Assembly: GCA_014379815.1 (NCBI GenBank)
Contig: JACMLA010000094.1
Location: 1-7,262, forward strand
Length of the DNA: 7,262 nucleotides
Reading direction: 5' to 3'
DNA from: Bryobacteraceae bacterium
GTDB taxonomy: Bacteria > Acidobacteriota > Terriglobia > Bryobacterales > Bryobacteraceae
Position numbers and translations under genes: made by a program. Positions 1 through 6,438 of this stretch are shown piece by piece (the stretch's first letter is position 1; every line of letters starts with the position of its first letter). Below the pieces are notes generated by a model. That model was not told the origin of the DNA, did no database searches, and saw nothing but the letters and a program-made list of their open reading frames with translations.

Positions 1-335
1 GTGCCATATGGCGGATTACGGTCCTGATCTCTTCCGCCGCTCTGGGTCGACCGCAATGGGGCTGAGATCGCCAGCGCCAGTAAAGGCGGAAACCTGCGCG
101 ATGCCACCGGATGACGGTCTCCGGTTTCACAATCACCGGAGCATCCTTCCATCGGGGCCAGACTCGACGGATCCATATCCACAACACCCGATCGATGCGG
201 TTCACCGCTGGTCGCGGATGCTTTCGTTTGAGCACAGCGATCTGCTGGCGCAGCGCCAACACTTCGAGCGCAGTATCCGTGCGGCTCCGGAAGAAAACCC
301 GGCCAGCTGCCAGGAGCGAGTAGCAAATCGAACAT
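1..335 (-). CDS. IS transposase, integrase-like, N-terminal part (runs off left edge; start uncertain)
   Basis: The minus strand has an uninterrupted frame from 421 to the left edge; a TGA at 424-422 closes it upstream. From about 316 it reads as the N-terminal region of the integrase-core (DDE, IS3/IS481-like) transposases common in Acidobacteria. Visible blocks are RVFFRSRTDTALEVLALRQQ, IAVLKRKHPRP, a Trp/Arg-rich VLWIWIRRVWPRWKD, VIVKPETVIRWHRAGFRLYW and a GRPRAAEEIR stretch. The catalytic DDE core would lie beyond the left edge. No convincing start exists in this frame (GTG 421, TTG 403, TTG 385, none with a good ribosome site). The ATG at 335 reads MFDLLL but is in another frame, so one indel between 335 and about 313 may have broken the start. 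Family assignment is from recognised sequence style; the exact IS family is open. Confidence 0.72.
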   Translation of the reverse strand, partial: MFDLLLAPGSWPGFLPEPHGYCARSVGAAPADRCAQTKASATSGEPHRSGVVDMDPSSLAPMEGCSGDCETGDRHPVASRRFPPLLALAISAPLRSTQSGGRDQDRNPPYG

Positions 336-394
336 GAATCGACCGTTGTAACACCCGGTAACGTTGTCGTTGCGGCTTTTCGCAAACTGCTGAT

Positions 395-424
395 TCCACT
401 CAATGAGGGCGTTTTGTCCACTCA
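395..424. repeat. Short direct repeat TCCACTCA, 22-bp period
   Basis: TCCACTCA occurs exactly at 395-402 and 417-424, start to start 22 bp. It lies just upstream of the transposase coding region. It could be part of an IS end or a protein-binding repeat, but with only two 8-bp copies chance is not excluded. Confidence 0.35.
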
Positions 425-472
425 CAGGTGTGTTCGGCGCCGCGCTTATGCAAGATGATCTACTGCCTGCTG

Positions 473-504
473 ACGACAAGACCGGCGAAAACTCTGTTTG
501 TCGT
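473..504. repeat. Short inverted repeat ACGACAA/TTGTCGT in the repA-transposase gap
   Basis: ACGACAA at 473-479 and its exact complement TTGTCGT at 498-504 flank an 18-bp spacer. The 336-540 gap holds no gene that I can support. The repeat could be an IS end, a binding site or a weak hairpin; neither side has a T-run, so a rho-independent terminator is unlikely. Confidence 0.3.
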
Positions 505-540
505 AAAACGGCGTCATTAGTTAGAATCGGGCAATCCCGC

Positions 541-1548
541 TTAGACGCACAGCGGCGTTAACTGCGAAGTGACCGGTGCGACAGCCTGCCTGCACTGCTC
601 CAAGTGGCATTTTGAGGTTGTCAGAATCGACGTGCCCGCGGAGACGACCAGCTCACGACCACAGACAGAGATATGCGCCGGGCATTCGGGCCACATAGCG
701 TACACAAGTCGCAGCCAGCCCTCGAGTTTCTCGCGAAATTTTCGGGGGCGCGTGTACTCAAGCGTGCCGAGCTGATTCGCCAGGCCAAAATCCCCGAACA
801 GAGGAATGCGCTCCTCACCTTTTGCAACGAAACATCGGTAGGTTAGCCACGTAAACAGGTCCAGAGCGGCCGGTGCACACGAAAGCGCCTTTGCAGCCTG
901 GAGGTCGGTCGGGATCGGATGGTCCATGATCTCCCTGAAGAACTCCGCACTCAACTCGACCGTGTTCCGACATTCTCCTGGAAGCGTGGGCTGCGCCATG
1001 TCGCGGGCATACCAGAGCCGGGCTTCACGCATGAAGTTGAATCGGCTCTGATGGAATACTCTCGCCCGGTCCCGCTGGACGTCGGTCCCAAAATAAATCG
1101 TGGCGCCGAAGATGCGCTGGAAGGCTCCAGTCAGGCGACGGTACTGAGCGCCACCCTGCTGCAGCCCAAATGCGTCAAGCATCTCGGCCGCGCTACTGAA
1201 CTCGATAGTTGGGCTCTGTGTTCGAATCGCGAGGGTAGCGAGGAAGATCGGAACCAATCGATCCTGCCCCCACGGCAGTCCATGTTCGGGGTGGCCGGTA
1301 ACCTGTAACATGAACCTGCCGTTCCGACGCTCATGCACCAAGGCACCTCGGGATGGGCGCTTGACCGGGAGGCCACAAAGGACGAAGGGACGCGAAGCAA
1401 ATCCGAGATTTTGCTCCCCGGCTTCTCGCCTTGACCTCACCATGCTCACCGCCTCAGCCTGCCGGAGCTTCTGCTTGGAGATCTTCAGTTCGGGGGCGAA
1501 CTCCTGAAGCAGCAGGTCGACCCGCTCTAGGCTAGTAGAGCGGCGCAT
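541..1548 (-). CDS. repA: Plasmid-type replication initiator, RepA_C family
   Basis: Predicted 335-aa DNA-binding replication initiator of the plasmid-encoded RepA family (RepA_C). Family blocks run in order: RPFVLCGLPVKRP (about 53-65), a basic RRNGRFMLQVTG strip (74-85), HGLPWGQDRLVPIFLATLAIR (89-109), FSSAAEMLDAFGL (117-129), YRRLTGAFQRIFGATIYFGT (136-155), NTVELSAEFFREI then HPIPTDLQAAKALS (195-223), LDLFTWLTYRCF (229-240), IPLFGDFGLANQLG (248-261) and WPECPA (286-291). I prefer the ATG at 1548, which has a purine-rich GGGGGAAG just upstream. An in-frame TTG at 1620 would add 24 residues (359 aa) that look unlike the family. The gene is separated from the kinase by 1621-1707 and is followed by IS DNA. 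Members occur on plasmids and as chromosomal copies; whether this one drives replication here cannot be told from the sequence. The reading frame is intact. Confidence 0.85.
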   Translation of the reverse strand: MRRSTSLERVDLLLQEFAPELKISKQKLRQAEAVSMVRSRREAGEQNLGFASRPFVLCGLPVKRPSRGALVHERRNGRFMLQVTGHPEHGLPWGQDRLVPIFLATLAIRTQSPTIEFSSAAEMLDAFGLQQGGAQYRRLTGAFQRIFGATIYFGTDVQRDRARVFHQSRFNFMREARLWYARDMAQPTLPGECRNTVELSAEFFREIMDHPIPTDLQAAKALSCAPAALDLFTWLTYRCFVAKGEERIPLFGDFGLANQLGTLEYTRPRKFREKLEGWLRLVYAMWPECPAHISVCGRELVVSAGTSILTTSKCHLEQCRQAVAPVTSQLTPLCV

Positions 1549-1571
1549 CCGGCTTCCCCCGATCGCGGAAG

Positions 1572-1638
1572 TGTACGGAGAATTGTACGGACAGAGCCCC
1601 AAACAGCCCGTTTCGTCCAACTATTCCAAACGTACAAT
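1572..1638. promoter_or_regulatory. TGTACGGA repeats upstream of repA, possible operator or iteron remnant
   Basis: TGTACGGA occurs at 1572-1579 and 1584-1591 (12-bp period). ATTGTACG at 1582-1589 has an exact inverted partner, CGTACAAT, at 1631-1638. On the minus strand the second copy contains TACAAT (1587-1582), a good -10-like hexamer 33 nt upstream of the preferred repA ATG, although no convincing -35 lies at 16-18 bp. Initiator genes are commonly autoregulated through such repeats, so an operator overlapping the repA promoter is a reasonable inference. There are too few copies to call a classic iteron origin. Confidence 0.35.
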
Positions 1639-1672
1639 CAACGACATGGCTGGCCCATTTGGCAGACTTATA

Positions 1673-1697
1673 GTTCGACTCCCACTGGCTTCCGCCA
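1673..1697 (+). other. tRNA-Ser 3'-end-like fragment, possible attachment site
   Basis: The plus strand reads G, then TTCGACT (1674-1680, like a T-loop), CCCAC (1681-1685), a T, GGCTTCC (1687-1693), G (1694, the usual serine tRNA discriminator base) and CCA (1695-1697). This resembles the T-loop-to-CCA end of many bacterial serine tRNAs, the segment that tyrosine integrases often use as an att core. Against it: there is one extra base between T-stem and acceptor strands, and the preceding TATAG (1669-1673) cannot pair with CCCAC, so it is not a working tRNA. It sits at the boundary between the kinase and repA. Confidence 0.35.
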
Positions 1698-1698
1698 G
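1685..1698 (-). terminator. Small hairpin after the kinase stop, weak terminator candidate
   Basis: CTGGC (1685-1689) and GCCAG (1694-1698) form a perfect 5-bp stem with a 4-nt loop, starting 10 nt after the kinase TAG (1710-1708) on the transcribed strand. There is no following T-run, so termination activity is doubtful. The hairpin overlaps the tRNA-like fragment and is an alternative explanation for that sequence. Confidence 0.25.
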
Positions 1699-1707
1699 AA
1701 GCAATCT

Positions 1708-4700
1708 CTAGCGTGGCCGGATCAGAGCCTTGAGCAGGGTGTACAGGTCTCCGGCATCGACGGGCTTTGAAAGGTACTCATCCATTCCCGCTTCCAGACA
1801 GCGCTCGCGCTCTCCGTCCATGGCATGCGCGGTCAGTGCAATGACAGGCAAACGTGTGGTGCTCTCCTGTGCGCGGATATGCCCGGTTGCGGAGTACCCG
1901 TCAAGTTCCGGCATCTGGCAGTCCATCAGCACAGCATCGTAGGGTGCTTGTTTCACGGCCGCCACCGCTTCCAGACCATTTCCGACAACATCCACCAGAC
2001 AGCCCATGTTTTCCAGCAGCAGACGCGCGACTCTCTGATTTACAGAGTTATCCTCAGCGACCAGAATCCGGGGTGCACCGCTAAAGCGTCTCTGACCCGA
2101 CGCGCTTTTATGCGAAGGGGCGCCCTGCTCGGGCAGGACATCGGCTGCCCTTTCCACAGCTCGAAGCAGTAGCTCCGCATGTATCGGCTTGGCCAGTCTT
2201 CTGATCGCTCCGATGCTGGGAAACGATTCTGCGATATCCGGATCGGTGTGTCTGTGCAACAGAACGACAGGCGTGGCGATCAGCGCTGGACTGCACCGGA
2301 TCTGACGGAGCAAGGCAAGCCCATCGACGCCAGCCCTGTTTCGGTCGAGAATATTTTGGTCCAGAACAATTACATCCTGTGGGCCTGATTGCGAGAAGTG
2401 CAGTGGCCCTTCCTCGGGGATCGCCAGGTCATGCACTTGAGCTCCCGATCGGCGGAGCAGGCGTCCCAGAGCGGCGCGGCTGCTGGAGTTTCCGACAATC
2501 AGCAAAACGTTCTTGCCCTGCAGGGTCTTCTTACGGACTTGTCTTGTTACTCGGTTCTGCGCGGCGGGGCGGAAAGGGATTTCCAGACAAAAGGTACTAC
2601 CCGCATCCGGTGCGGAAGAGAAGGAAATCTCTCCCTTCATTAGCTGCGCCAGGCGTTGCGAAATCGCAAGTCCAAGGCCAGTGCCACCGTATTTGCGCGT
2701 AGTACTGCCATCGGCTTGCGAGAAGGCGGTAAAGAGCTTCGACTGAAGGGCAACCGGAATCCCGATACCTGTGTCTGCAATGGCGAAGGCCAGTTGTGCC
2801 CCGGGATTGACTTCCACGCGCAGGCAGACCTCGCCCCGGTCGGTGAACTTGACTGCATTGGATAGCAGGTTCAACAGGATTTGCCGCAGACGGCCAGGAT
2901 CTCCCATGATGCGCTCCGGGCAGTCATCGGCGATATCGACAACAAGCTCCAGCCCCTTGCTGCCAGCTTGCGCGGAAACAAGGTCAAGGGACTCTTCACA
3001 AAGCGAACGCACGGAAAGCTCGAAGTCTTCCAGCTCCATCTTGCCGGCATCGATTTTGGAGAAATCCAGAATGTCATTGATGATGCCCAGCAACGATTCG
3101 CCGCAGAGCCGGATCGTCTCGACATATTCCTGTTGTGCGGAACTCAGAGAAGTGCCGAGCATGAGGCCCGTCATGCCAATAATTCCGTTCATCGGAGTGC
3201 GAATTTCGTGGCTCATCGTCGCCAGGAATTCGCCTTTGGCGCGGGCTGCCTGCTCTGCCTCTTTCCTCGCTTCGGCCAGCTTCTGCTCTGTCCTTTTTCG
3301 ATTGCTGATGTCATTCTGGACAGCGACAAAGTGCGTGCACGCCCCGTGATCGTCCAGCACTGGTCCAATGAATATTTCGATCCAGAAGGTAGACCCGTCT
3401 TTCTTGTAGTTCAGCACTTCCATACGAATCGGAGTCCGGGAAGCGACCGCCTCGCGCATCATCCGTACATTGGAAGGATCAGTCAGAGGACCCTGCAGAA
3501 AAGACCCAGGTTTTCGTCCGAGCGCTTCGGCTAACAGGAATCCGGTTGTACGCTCAAACGACGGGTTGACGTACAGGATGTTTTCCGCAGCGTCGGTAAT
3601 GATGATCGCACTGGTCGATTCGCGCGCCACCAGCGATAGCGTTTGCAGTTGTTCTTCCCGCTTTTTCCGCTCGGTGATGTCCTCTGCCATTCCGAGGATC
3701 AGCACTCCCAGTCCATCTTCTTCGCGCCTGAGAACCCGTTTACGACTCAGGATCCATCGCTGCCTTCCATCGCGGTGCCGGGCGCGAAATTCGGCTGTCG
3801 CCACCTCCGTTCCGACACCGGCTGCACTTACTGCGAGATGAAGCCGGACCTTCTCCTGATCGTCCGGGCAGACAAGCGGAATCAGCTGGTCCGCCACTGT
3901 CTGGTCAGGACTGTGGGGATAGCCGAGCAAACCCATCACGGTTCCATTCCCAAACAGGATGCGATAGTTGCTCACGTCATGCACAAACAGCGACACCGGG
4001 ACACTATCGGTGATGCGCTCGATAAACCGACGTTGCTGTGTGCGCTCGGCCTGAAGCTGGCGGCGTTCGGAGATGTCCCGCAAGATGCAAGTGGTCACGT
4101 TGCCCGAAGGACTGCGGACCTTACTCACCGTCATCTCGACAGGTACCGATGCGCCATTGCTTCTCACCACGTCCAGCTCGTACTGAGCAGGAGGGCGTTC
4201 TGCCACGAGTACCGTTCGGAAGGATGTTTCTTGTTGTGGCGTCAGCAAACTGAGAAAAGGCTGACCCACCAGCGTGCTGTCGTCTCGCGAGAGAAGATGT
4301 TGCGCGGACCGGTTGGCCATCCTGACTTCACCGTGTTCGTCAACTATTACAGTGGCGTCGACACCACAATCGAACAAGGCTCGCAGGTCTGCCTCGGACT
4401 TCCGGTAGTCGCGCTCCAGAATGAATCTTTGCCGAGACCTTCCCACTACTGCCCGAACCCCACATCTAAGGGCAGTCTCCTTATTTAGGAATTCGTGGGC
4501 GCCACATTCAAGAGACTCATCGGAGAGTTGATCCTCATCCGAGCCTGTAAGCAGAATGGCTGCAAACGGCAGATGTCCGCCGTCTCGCATCTGACTTAGT
4601 AAGCGAGGGCCTCCGTCTTCGGGCAAATGATACTCAATCAACGCACAATCGAAGGTAAGTCGCGCACATAACTGCAGAGCTTCGACAGCGCTGGAAGCTT

Positions 4701-4830
4701 CTTCAATGCGGACGTCCAGGTCGTGCAAACCGAGCAGGTGCGATCGCAAGGTCTCGCGCGTGACCGGGCAACCGTCGACGATGAGTACTGACAGATTTTC
4801 CGGCACCAGGCTTCTCAGCAGTTCTCCCAA
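1708..4830 (-). CDS. Hybrid sensor histidine kinase, REC-PAS-PAS-PAS-HisKA-HATPase-REC-REC
   Basis: A 1040-aa soluble signalling kinase; no membrane segment or signal peptide is visible. Order: receiver 1 (about 13-130), three PAS domains (about 142-258, 264-391, 393-513), dimerisation/phosphoacceptor domain with MSHEIRTPMNG (His541), ATPase with N-box NLLSNAVKF (654-662), G1 DTGIGIP (686-692), FSQAD and G2 GGTGLGLAIS (715-724), receiver 2 (about 774-890) and receiver 3 (about 920-1038). Receiver 3 is complete: Glu926-Asp927, Asp970, Thr1000, Lys1022. Receiver 1 has Glu66 at the phospho-site and Gly20 in the acidic pair, but keeps Thr95 and Lys117. Receiver 2 keeps Asp824 and Lys881 but has Val779-Gly780 in place of the acidic pair and His859 at the Thr/Ser position. 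There is no HPt domain, so a separate phosphotransfer partner is expected. The start at 4830 is TTG with GGAG 11 nt upstream; GTG at 4806 is an alternative. The gene follows miaE by 95 nt. The signal sensed is unknown. Confidence 0.96.
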   Translation of the reverse strand: MGELLRSLVPENLSVLIVDGCPVTRETLRSHLLGLHDLDVRIEEASSAVEALQLCARLTFDCALIEYHLPEDGGPRLLSQMRDGGHLPFAAILLTGSDEDQLSDESLECGAHEFLNKETALRCGVRAVVGRSRQRFILERDYRKSEADLRALFDCGVDATVIVDEHGEVRMANRSAQHLLSRDDSTLVGQPFLSLLTPQQETSFRTVLVAERPPAQYELDVVRSNGASVPVEMTVSKVRSPSGNVTTCILRDISERRQLQAERTQQRRFIERITDSVPVSLFVHDVSNYRILFGNGTVMGLLGYPHSPDQTVADQLIPLVCPDDQEKVRLHLAVSAAGVGTEVATAEFRARHRDGRQRWILSRKRVLRREEDGLGVLILGMAEDITERKKREEQLQTLSLVARESTSAIIITDAAENILYVNPSFERTTGFLLAEALGRKPGSFLQGPLTDPSNVRMMREAVASRTPIRMEVLNYKKDGSTFWIEIFIGPVLDDHGACTHFVAVQNDISNRKRTEQKLAEARKEAEQAARAKGEFLATMSHEIRTPMNGIIGMTGLMLGTSLSSAQQEYVETIRLCGESLLGIINDILDFSKIDAGKMELEDFELSVRSLCEESLDLVSAQAGSKGLELVVDIADDCPERIMGDPGRLRQILLNLLSNAVKFTDRGEVCLRVEVNPGAQLAFAIADTGIGIPVALQSKLFTAFSQADGSTTRKYGGTGLGLAISQRLAQLMKGEISFSSAPDAGSTFCLEIPFRPAAQNRVTRQVRKKTLQGKNVLLIVGNSSSRAALGRLLRRSGAQVHDLAIPEEGPLHFSQSGPQDVIVLDQNILDRNRAGVDGLALLRQIRCSPALIATPVVLLHRHTDPDIAESFPSIGAIRRLAKPIHAELLLRAVERAADVLPEQGAPSHKSASGQRRFSGAPRILVAEDNSVNQRVARLLLENMGCLVDVVGNGLEAVAAVKQAPYDAVLMDCQMPELDGYSATGHIRAQESTTRLPVIALTAHAMDGERERCLEAGMDEYLSKPVDAGDLYTLLKALIRPR

Positions 4831-4925
4831 ACAGCATCAGACTCCACCCCAGCTTTTCGGGACGGAACGATCTTCTGCTACTAAGTGAGAAAGAAGAGAA
4901 AAACTTCTCAGGGGGCTCCTTCAGA

Positions 4926-5552
4926 TCAGGGCAGCCCGGAATGAATGCGCGGACCGGGGGACTGGACCGAAAGAATCTCCGCCTCGCGGACCAGCATCTC
5001 CGACCACCGTCTCTGCACCCGCTCTAAGGTCTCGATCTTGTTTGCAAGGTTCAGAAACACCTGATAATGGCCTAGTTCTGAGGTAAACAGAGCACTATAA
5101 AATGCGGAGAGTTCCTGGTCGTCTGAGCTTCGGGCCAGAATACTAAATCGCTCGCACGACCTCAATTCGATAAGGGCTGAAACAAACAGGCGGTCCAGTG
5201 TTTCCGACGATTCACCCTTCCGGATTAGCAGCTTCAGCTCGCTGGCGTAAGGATTGCTGTGAATACGGGTAAGTCGTCCCCCACGTTTCGTAAGCAGACG
5301 GGTCACCTGTGCCAGATGTGCGGCTTCGTCGCGCGCTACCACGGTCATCGTGTCCACCCAGCCCGGGATCCATTCAGTGGGCCAGCGTGTCATCATATCC
5401 ATCGCGTTGTTCGCCGCTTTCTTCTCCAGAAATGCGTGATCGATCAACAGAGCTATTGGGTCCGACAACGCAGACCGCCCCCACTCCTCCGGTGTTTGGG
5501 AAAGCAGGGGCAGCTTGCTGATTTGTTTTGCCGTGGACTCGGCGAGACTCAT
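4926..5552 (-). CDS. miaE: tRNA-(ms2io6A37) hydroxylase MiaE
   Basis: A 208-aa non-haem diiron monooxygenase expected to hydroxylate the isopentenyl group of ms2i6A at position 37 of tRNAs reading UNN codons, giving ms2io6A; the reaction uses O2. The ferritin-like ligand set is visible: Glu43 in DHAFLEKKAA, Glu76-x-x-His79 in ARDEAAHLAQV, Glu129 in LIELRSCERF, and Glu159-x-x-His162 in TSELGHYQVF. LIELRSCERF is especially typical of the family. Length is close to the usual 200 aa or so. The ATG at 5552 begins immediately after the aldolase TAG (5555-5553) with no spacer and no strong ribosome site, which suggests translational coupling. The enzyme needs MiaA and MiaB to make its substrate; neither is in the window. 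The C-terminal 20 residues or so are not recognisable. Confidence 0.9.
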   Translation of the reverse strand: MSLAESTAKQISKLPLLSQTPEEWGRSALSDPIALLIDHAFLEKKAANNAMDMMTRWPTEWIPGWVDTMTVVARDEAAHLAQVTRLLTKRGGRLTRIHSNPYASELKLLIRKGESSETLDRLFVSALIELRSCERFSILARSSDDQELSAFYSALFTSELGHYQVFLNLANKIETLERVQRRWSEMLVREAEILSVQSPGPRIHSGLP

Positions 5553-6401
5553 CTAGATCAGTGCGGATGCAGCTCTGGCCCAACCCTTGCGGCTCTTAGA
5601 AATCTCTTCCACATCCTTGACGTACGCGCCGGCCTGGGTCAGGACGTGATGGAGGTCGTTGCCAAGGCTGATAAAAGTGAACCCTTTATCGAGAAACTCA
5701 CCCACACGGGCAGTACCGAAAAGAAAGACGCCCAGAATCACGTTGTTCTTGCGAGCTTCGCCGACCAGTTTTTCGGTGGCCGCGCCCAGCTCCGGAGACG
5801 TGTACATATGCGGGAACTCGTATTTCTCGAACAGTCCCATGCTCATACAGAGATCGTTTTGCCCAAGAAACAGGATGTCAACGCCCGGCACCGCCGCGAT
5901 TGCTTCCATGTTCTCTATGCAGGAAGCAGTCTCAACCTGCAGAGCGATAATTGTGTTCTTATTGGCACCCCCAACATAGCCCAGCAATCCGGCTTTGTTG
6001 GTAGCTCTCTGAGGAAAGTAGACGGATCGGGTTCCTTCAGTAGGATATTTCGCGCAACTCACTCCCTGACGAGCTTCCTCGACCGTATTGATGTAGGGTA
6101 TGAGGACTCCGTCCGCCCCAAGATCCAGCGCCTGCTGAATTCCGGCGCGATCATGGTACCCGGCGACACGGACCATCGACCTGGCACCACCGTTCTGGAT
6201 CGCACACAGCATGGCCGAGAGCTGTTCGTACCCCATCGGACCGTGCTGCATATCCACAAGGAGCCAGTCATAGCCGCTGTGCGCCAATTGCTCAGCAACT
6301 GTAGGGCTGTGCGAGTTCACAAACAGACCTATTTTGGGCTGTCCATTTCGCAAGTGATCCTTCCATTCCGCTCCGCTCACATTCGTCGACATAGGAGCCA
6401 T
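5553..6401 (-). CDS. HpcH/HpaI-family class II aldolase
   Basis: A 282-aa TIM-barrel pyruvate aldolase/lyase of the HpcH/HpaI (2,4-dihydroxyhept-2-enedioate / 2-keto-3-deoxyglucarate aldolase) family. Catalytic and metal residues fall at a constant offset of 8 from E. coli HpaI: His53 in DMQHGP, Arg78 in MVRVAG, Glu157 in LQVETAS and Asp183 in GQNDL. Other family blocks are ALDLGADGVLIPYINTVEEA (91-110) and KYPTEGTRS (118-126). Two departures from the HpaI pattern are Gln52 (usually Glu) and GQND (usually GPxD), so the substrate may differ from homoprotocatechuate intermediates. I chose the ATG at 6401, with GGAG 11 nt upstream and 37 nt after the upstream stop. The same frame is open further upstream to 6485, inside the iron-sulfur gene, but that extension is not family-like. 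The ATG at 6392 is also possible. Confidence 0.9.
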   Translation of the reverse strand: MAPMSTNVSGAEWKDHLRNGQPKIGLFVNSHSPTVAEQLAHSGYDWLLVDMQHGPMGYEQLSAMLCAIQNGGARSMVRVAGYHDRAGIQQALDLGADGVLIPYINTVEEARQGVSCAKYPTEGTRSVYFPQRATNKAGLLGYVGGANKNTIIALQVETASCIENMEAIAAVPGVDILFLGQNDLCMSMGLFEKYEFPHMYTSPELGAATEKLVGEARKNNVILGVFLFGTARVGEFLDKGFTFISLGNDLHHVLTQAGAYVKDVEEISKSRKGWARAASALI

Positions 6402-6438
6402 TTTAAGCCACGCTCCAGCGATCTTCCGAAGACAAGTG

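Noticed and set aside
8..337. Open frame of 109 codons on the plus strand at the left edge
   Set aside because: It lies antisense to the transposase frame, whose minus-strand translation has clear family motifs; the plus-strand product resembles nothing and is a shadow.
202..399. Open frame of 65 codons on the minus strand
   Set aside because: It is a different frame from the conserved transposase reading (RVFFRSRTD, LALRQQIAVLKRKHPRP) and is Arg/Ser-rich without recognisable motifs.
528..539. Hairpin CGGG-CAAT-CCCG just after the repA stop as a terminator
   Set aside because: The stem has only 4 bp and no T-run follows on the transcribed strand.
1661..1697. A complete tRNA gene
   Set aside because: Only the T-loop-to-CCA end is recognisable; there is no paired T-stem, anticodon arm or D-arm upstream on the plus strand.
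3643..4488. 281-codon plus-strand frame opposite the kinase
   Set aside because: It is antisense to the PAS domains of the kinase, rich in His/Cys/Arg in a way typical of shadow frames, and has no motifs.
4857..4922. Possible terminator in the miaE-kinase gap (TGAGAA/TTCTCA and T-rich stretch on the minus strand)
   Set aside because: The stem is short and AT-rich, several registers compete, and no GC-rich stem comes before the T-run; I cannot support it.
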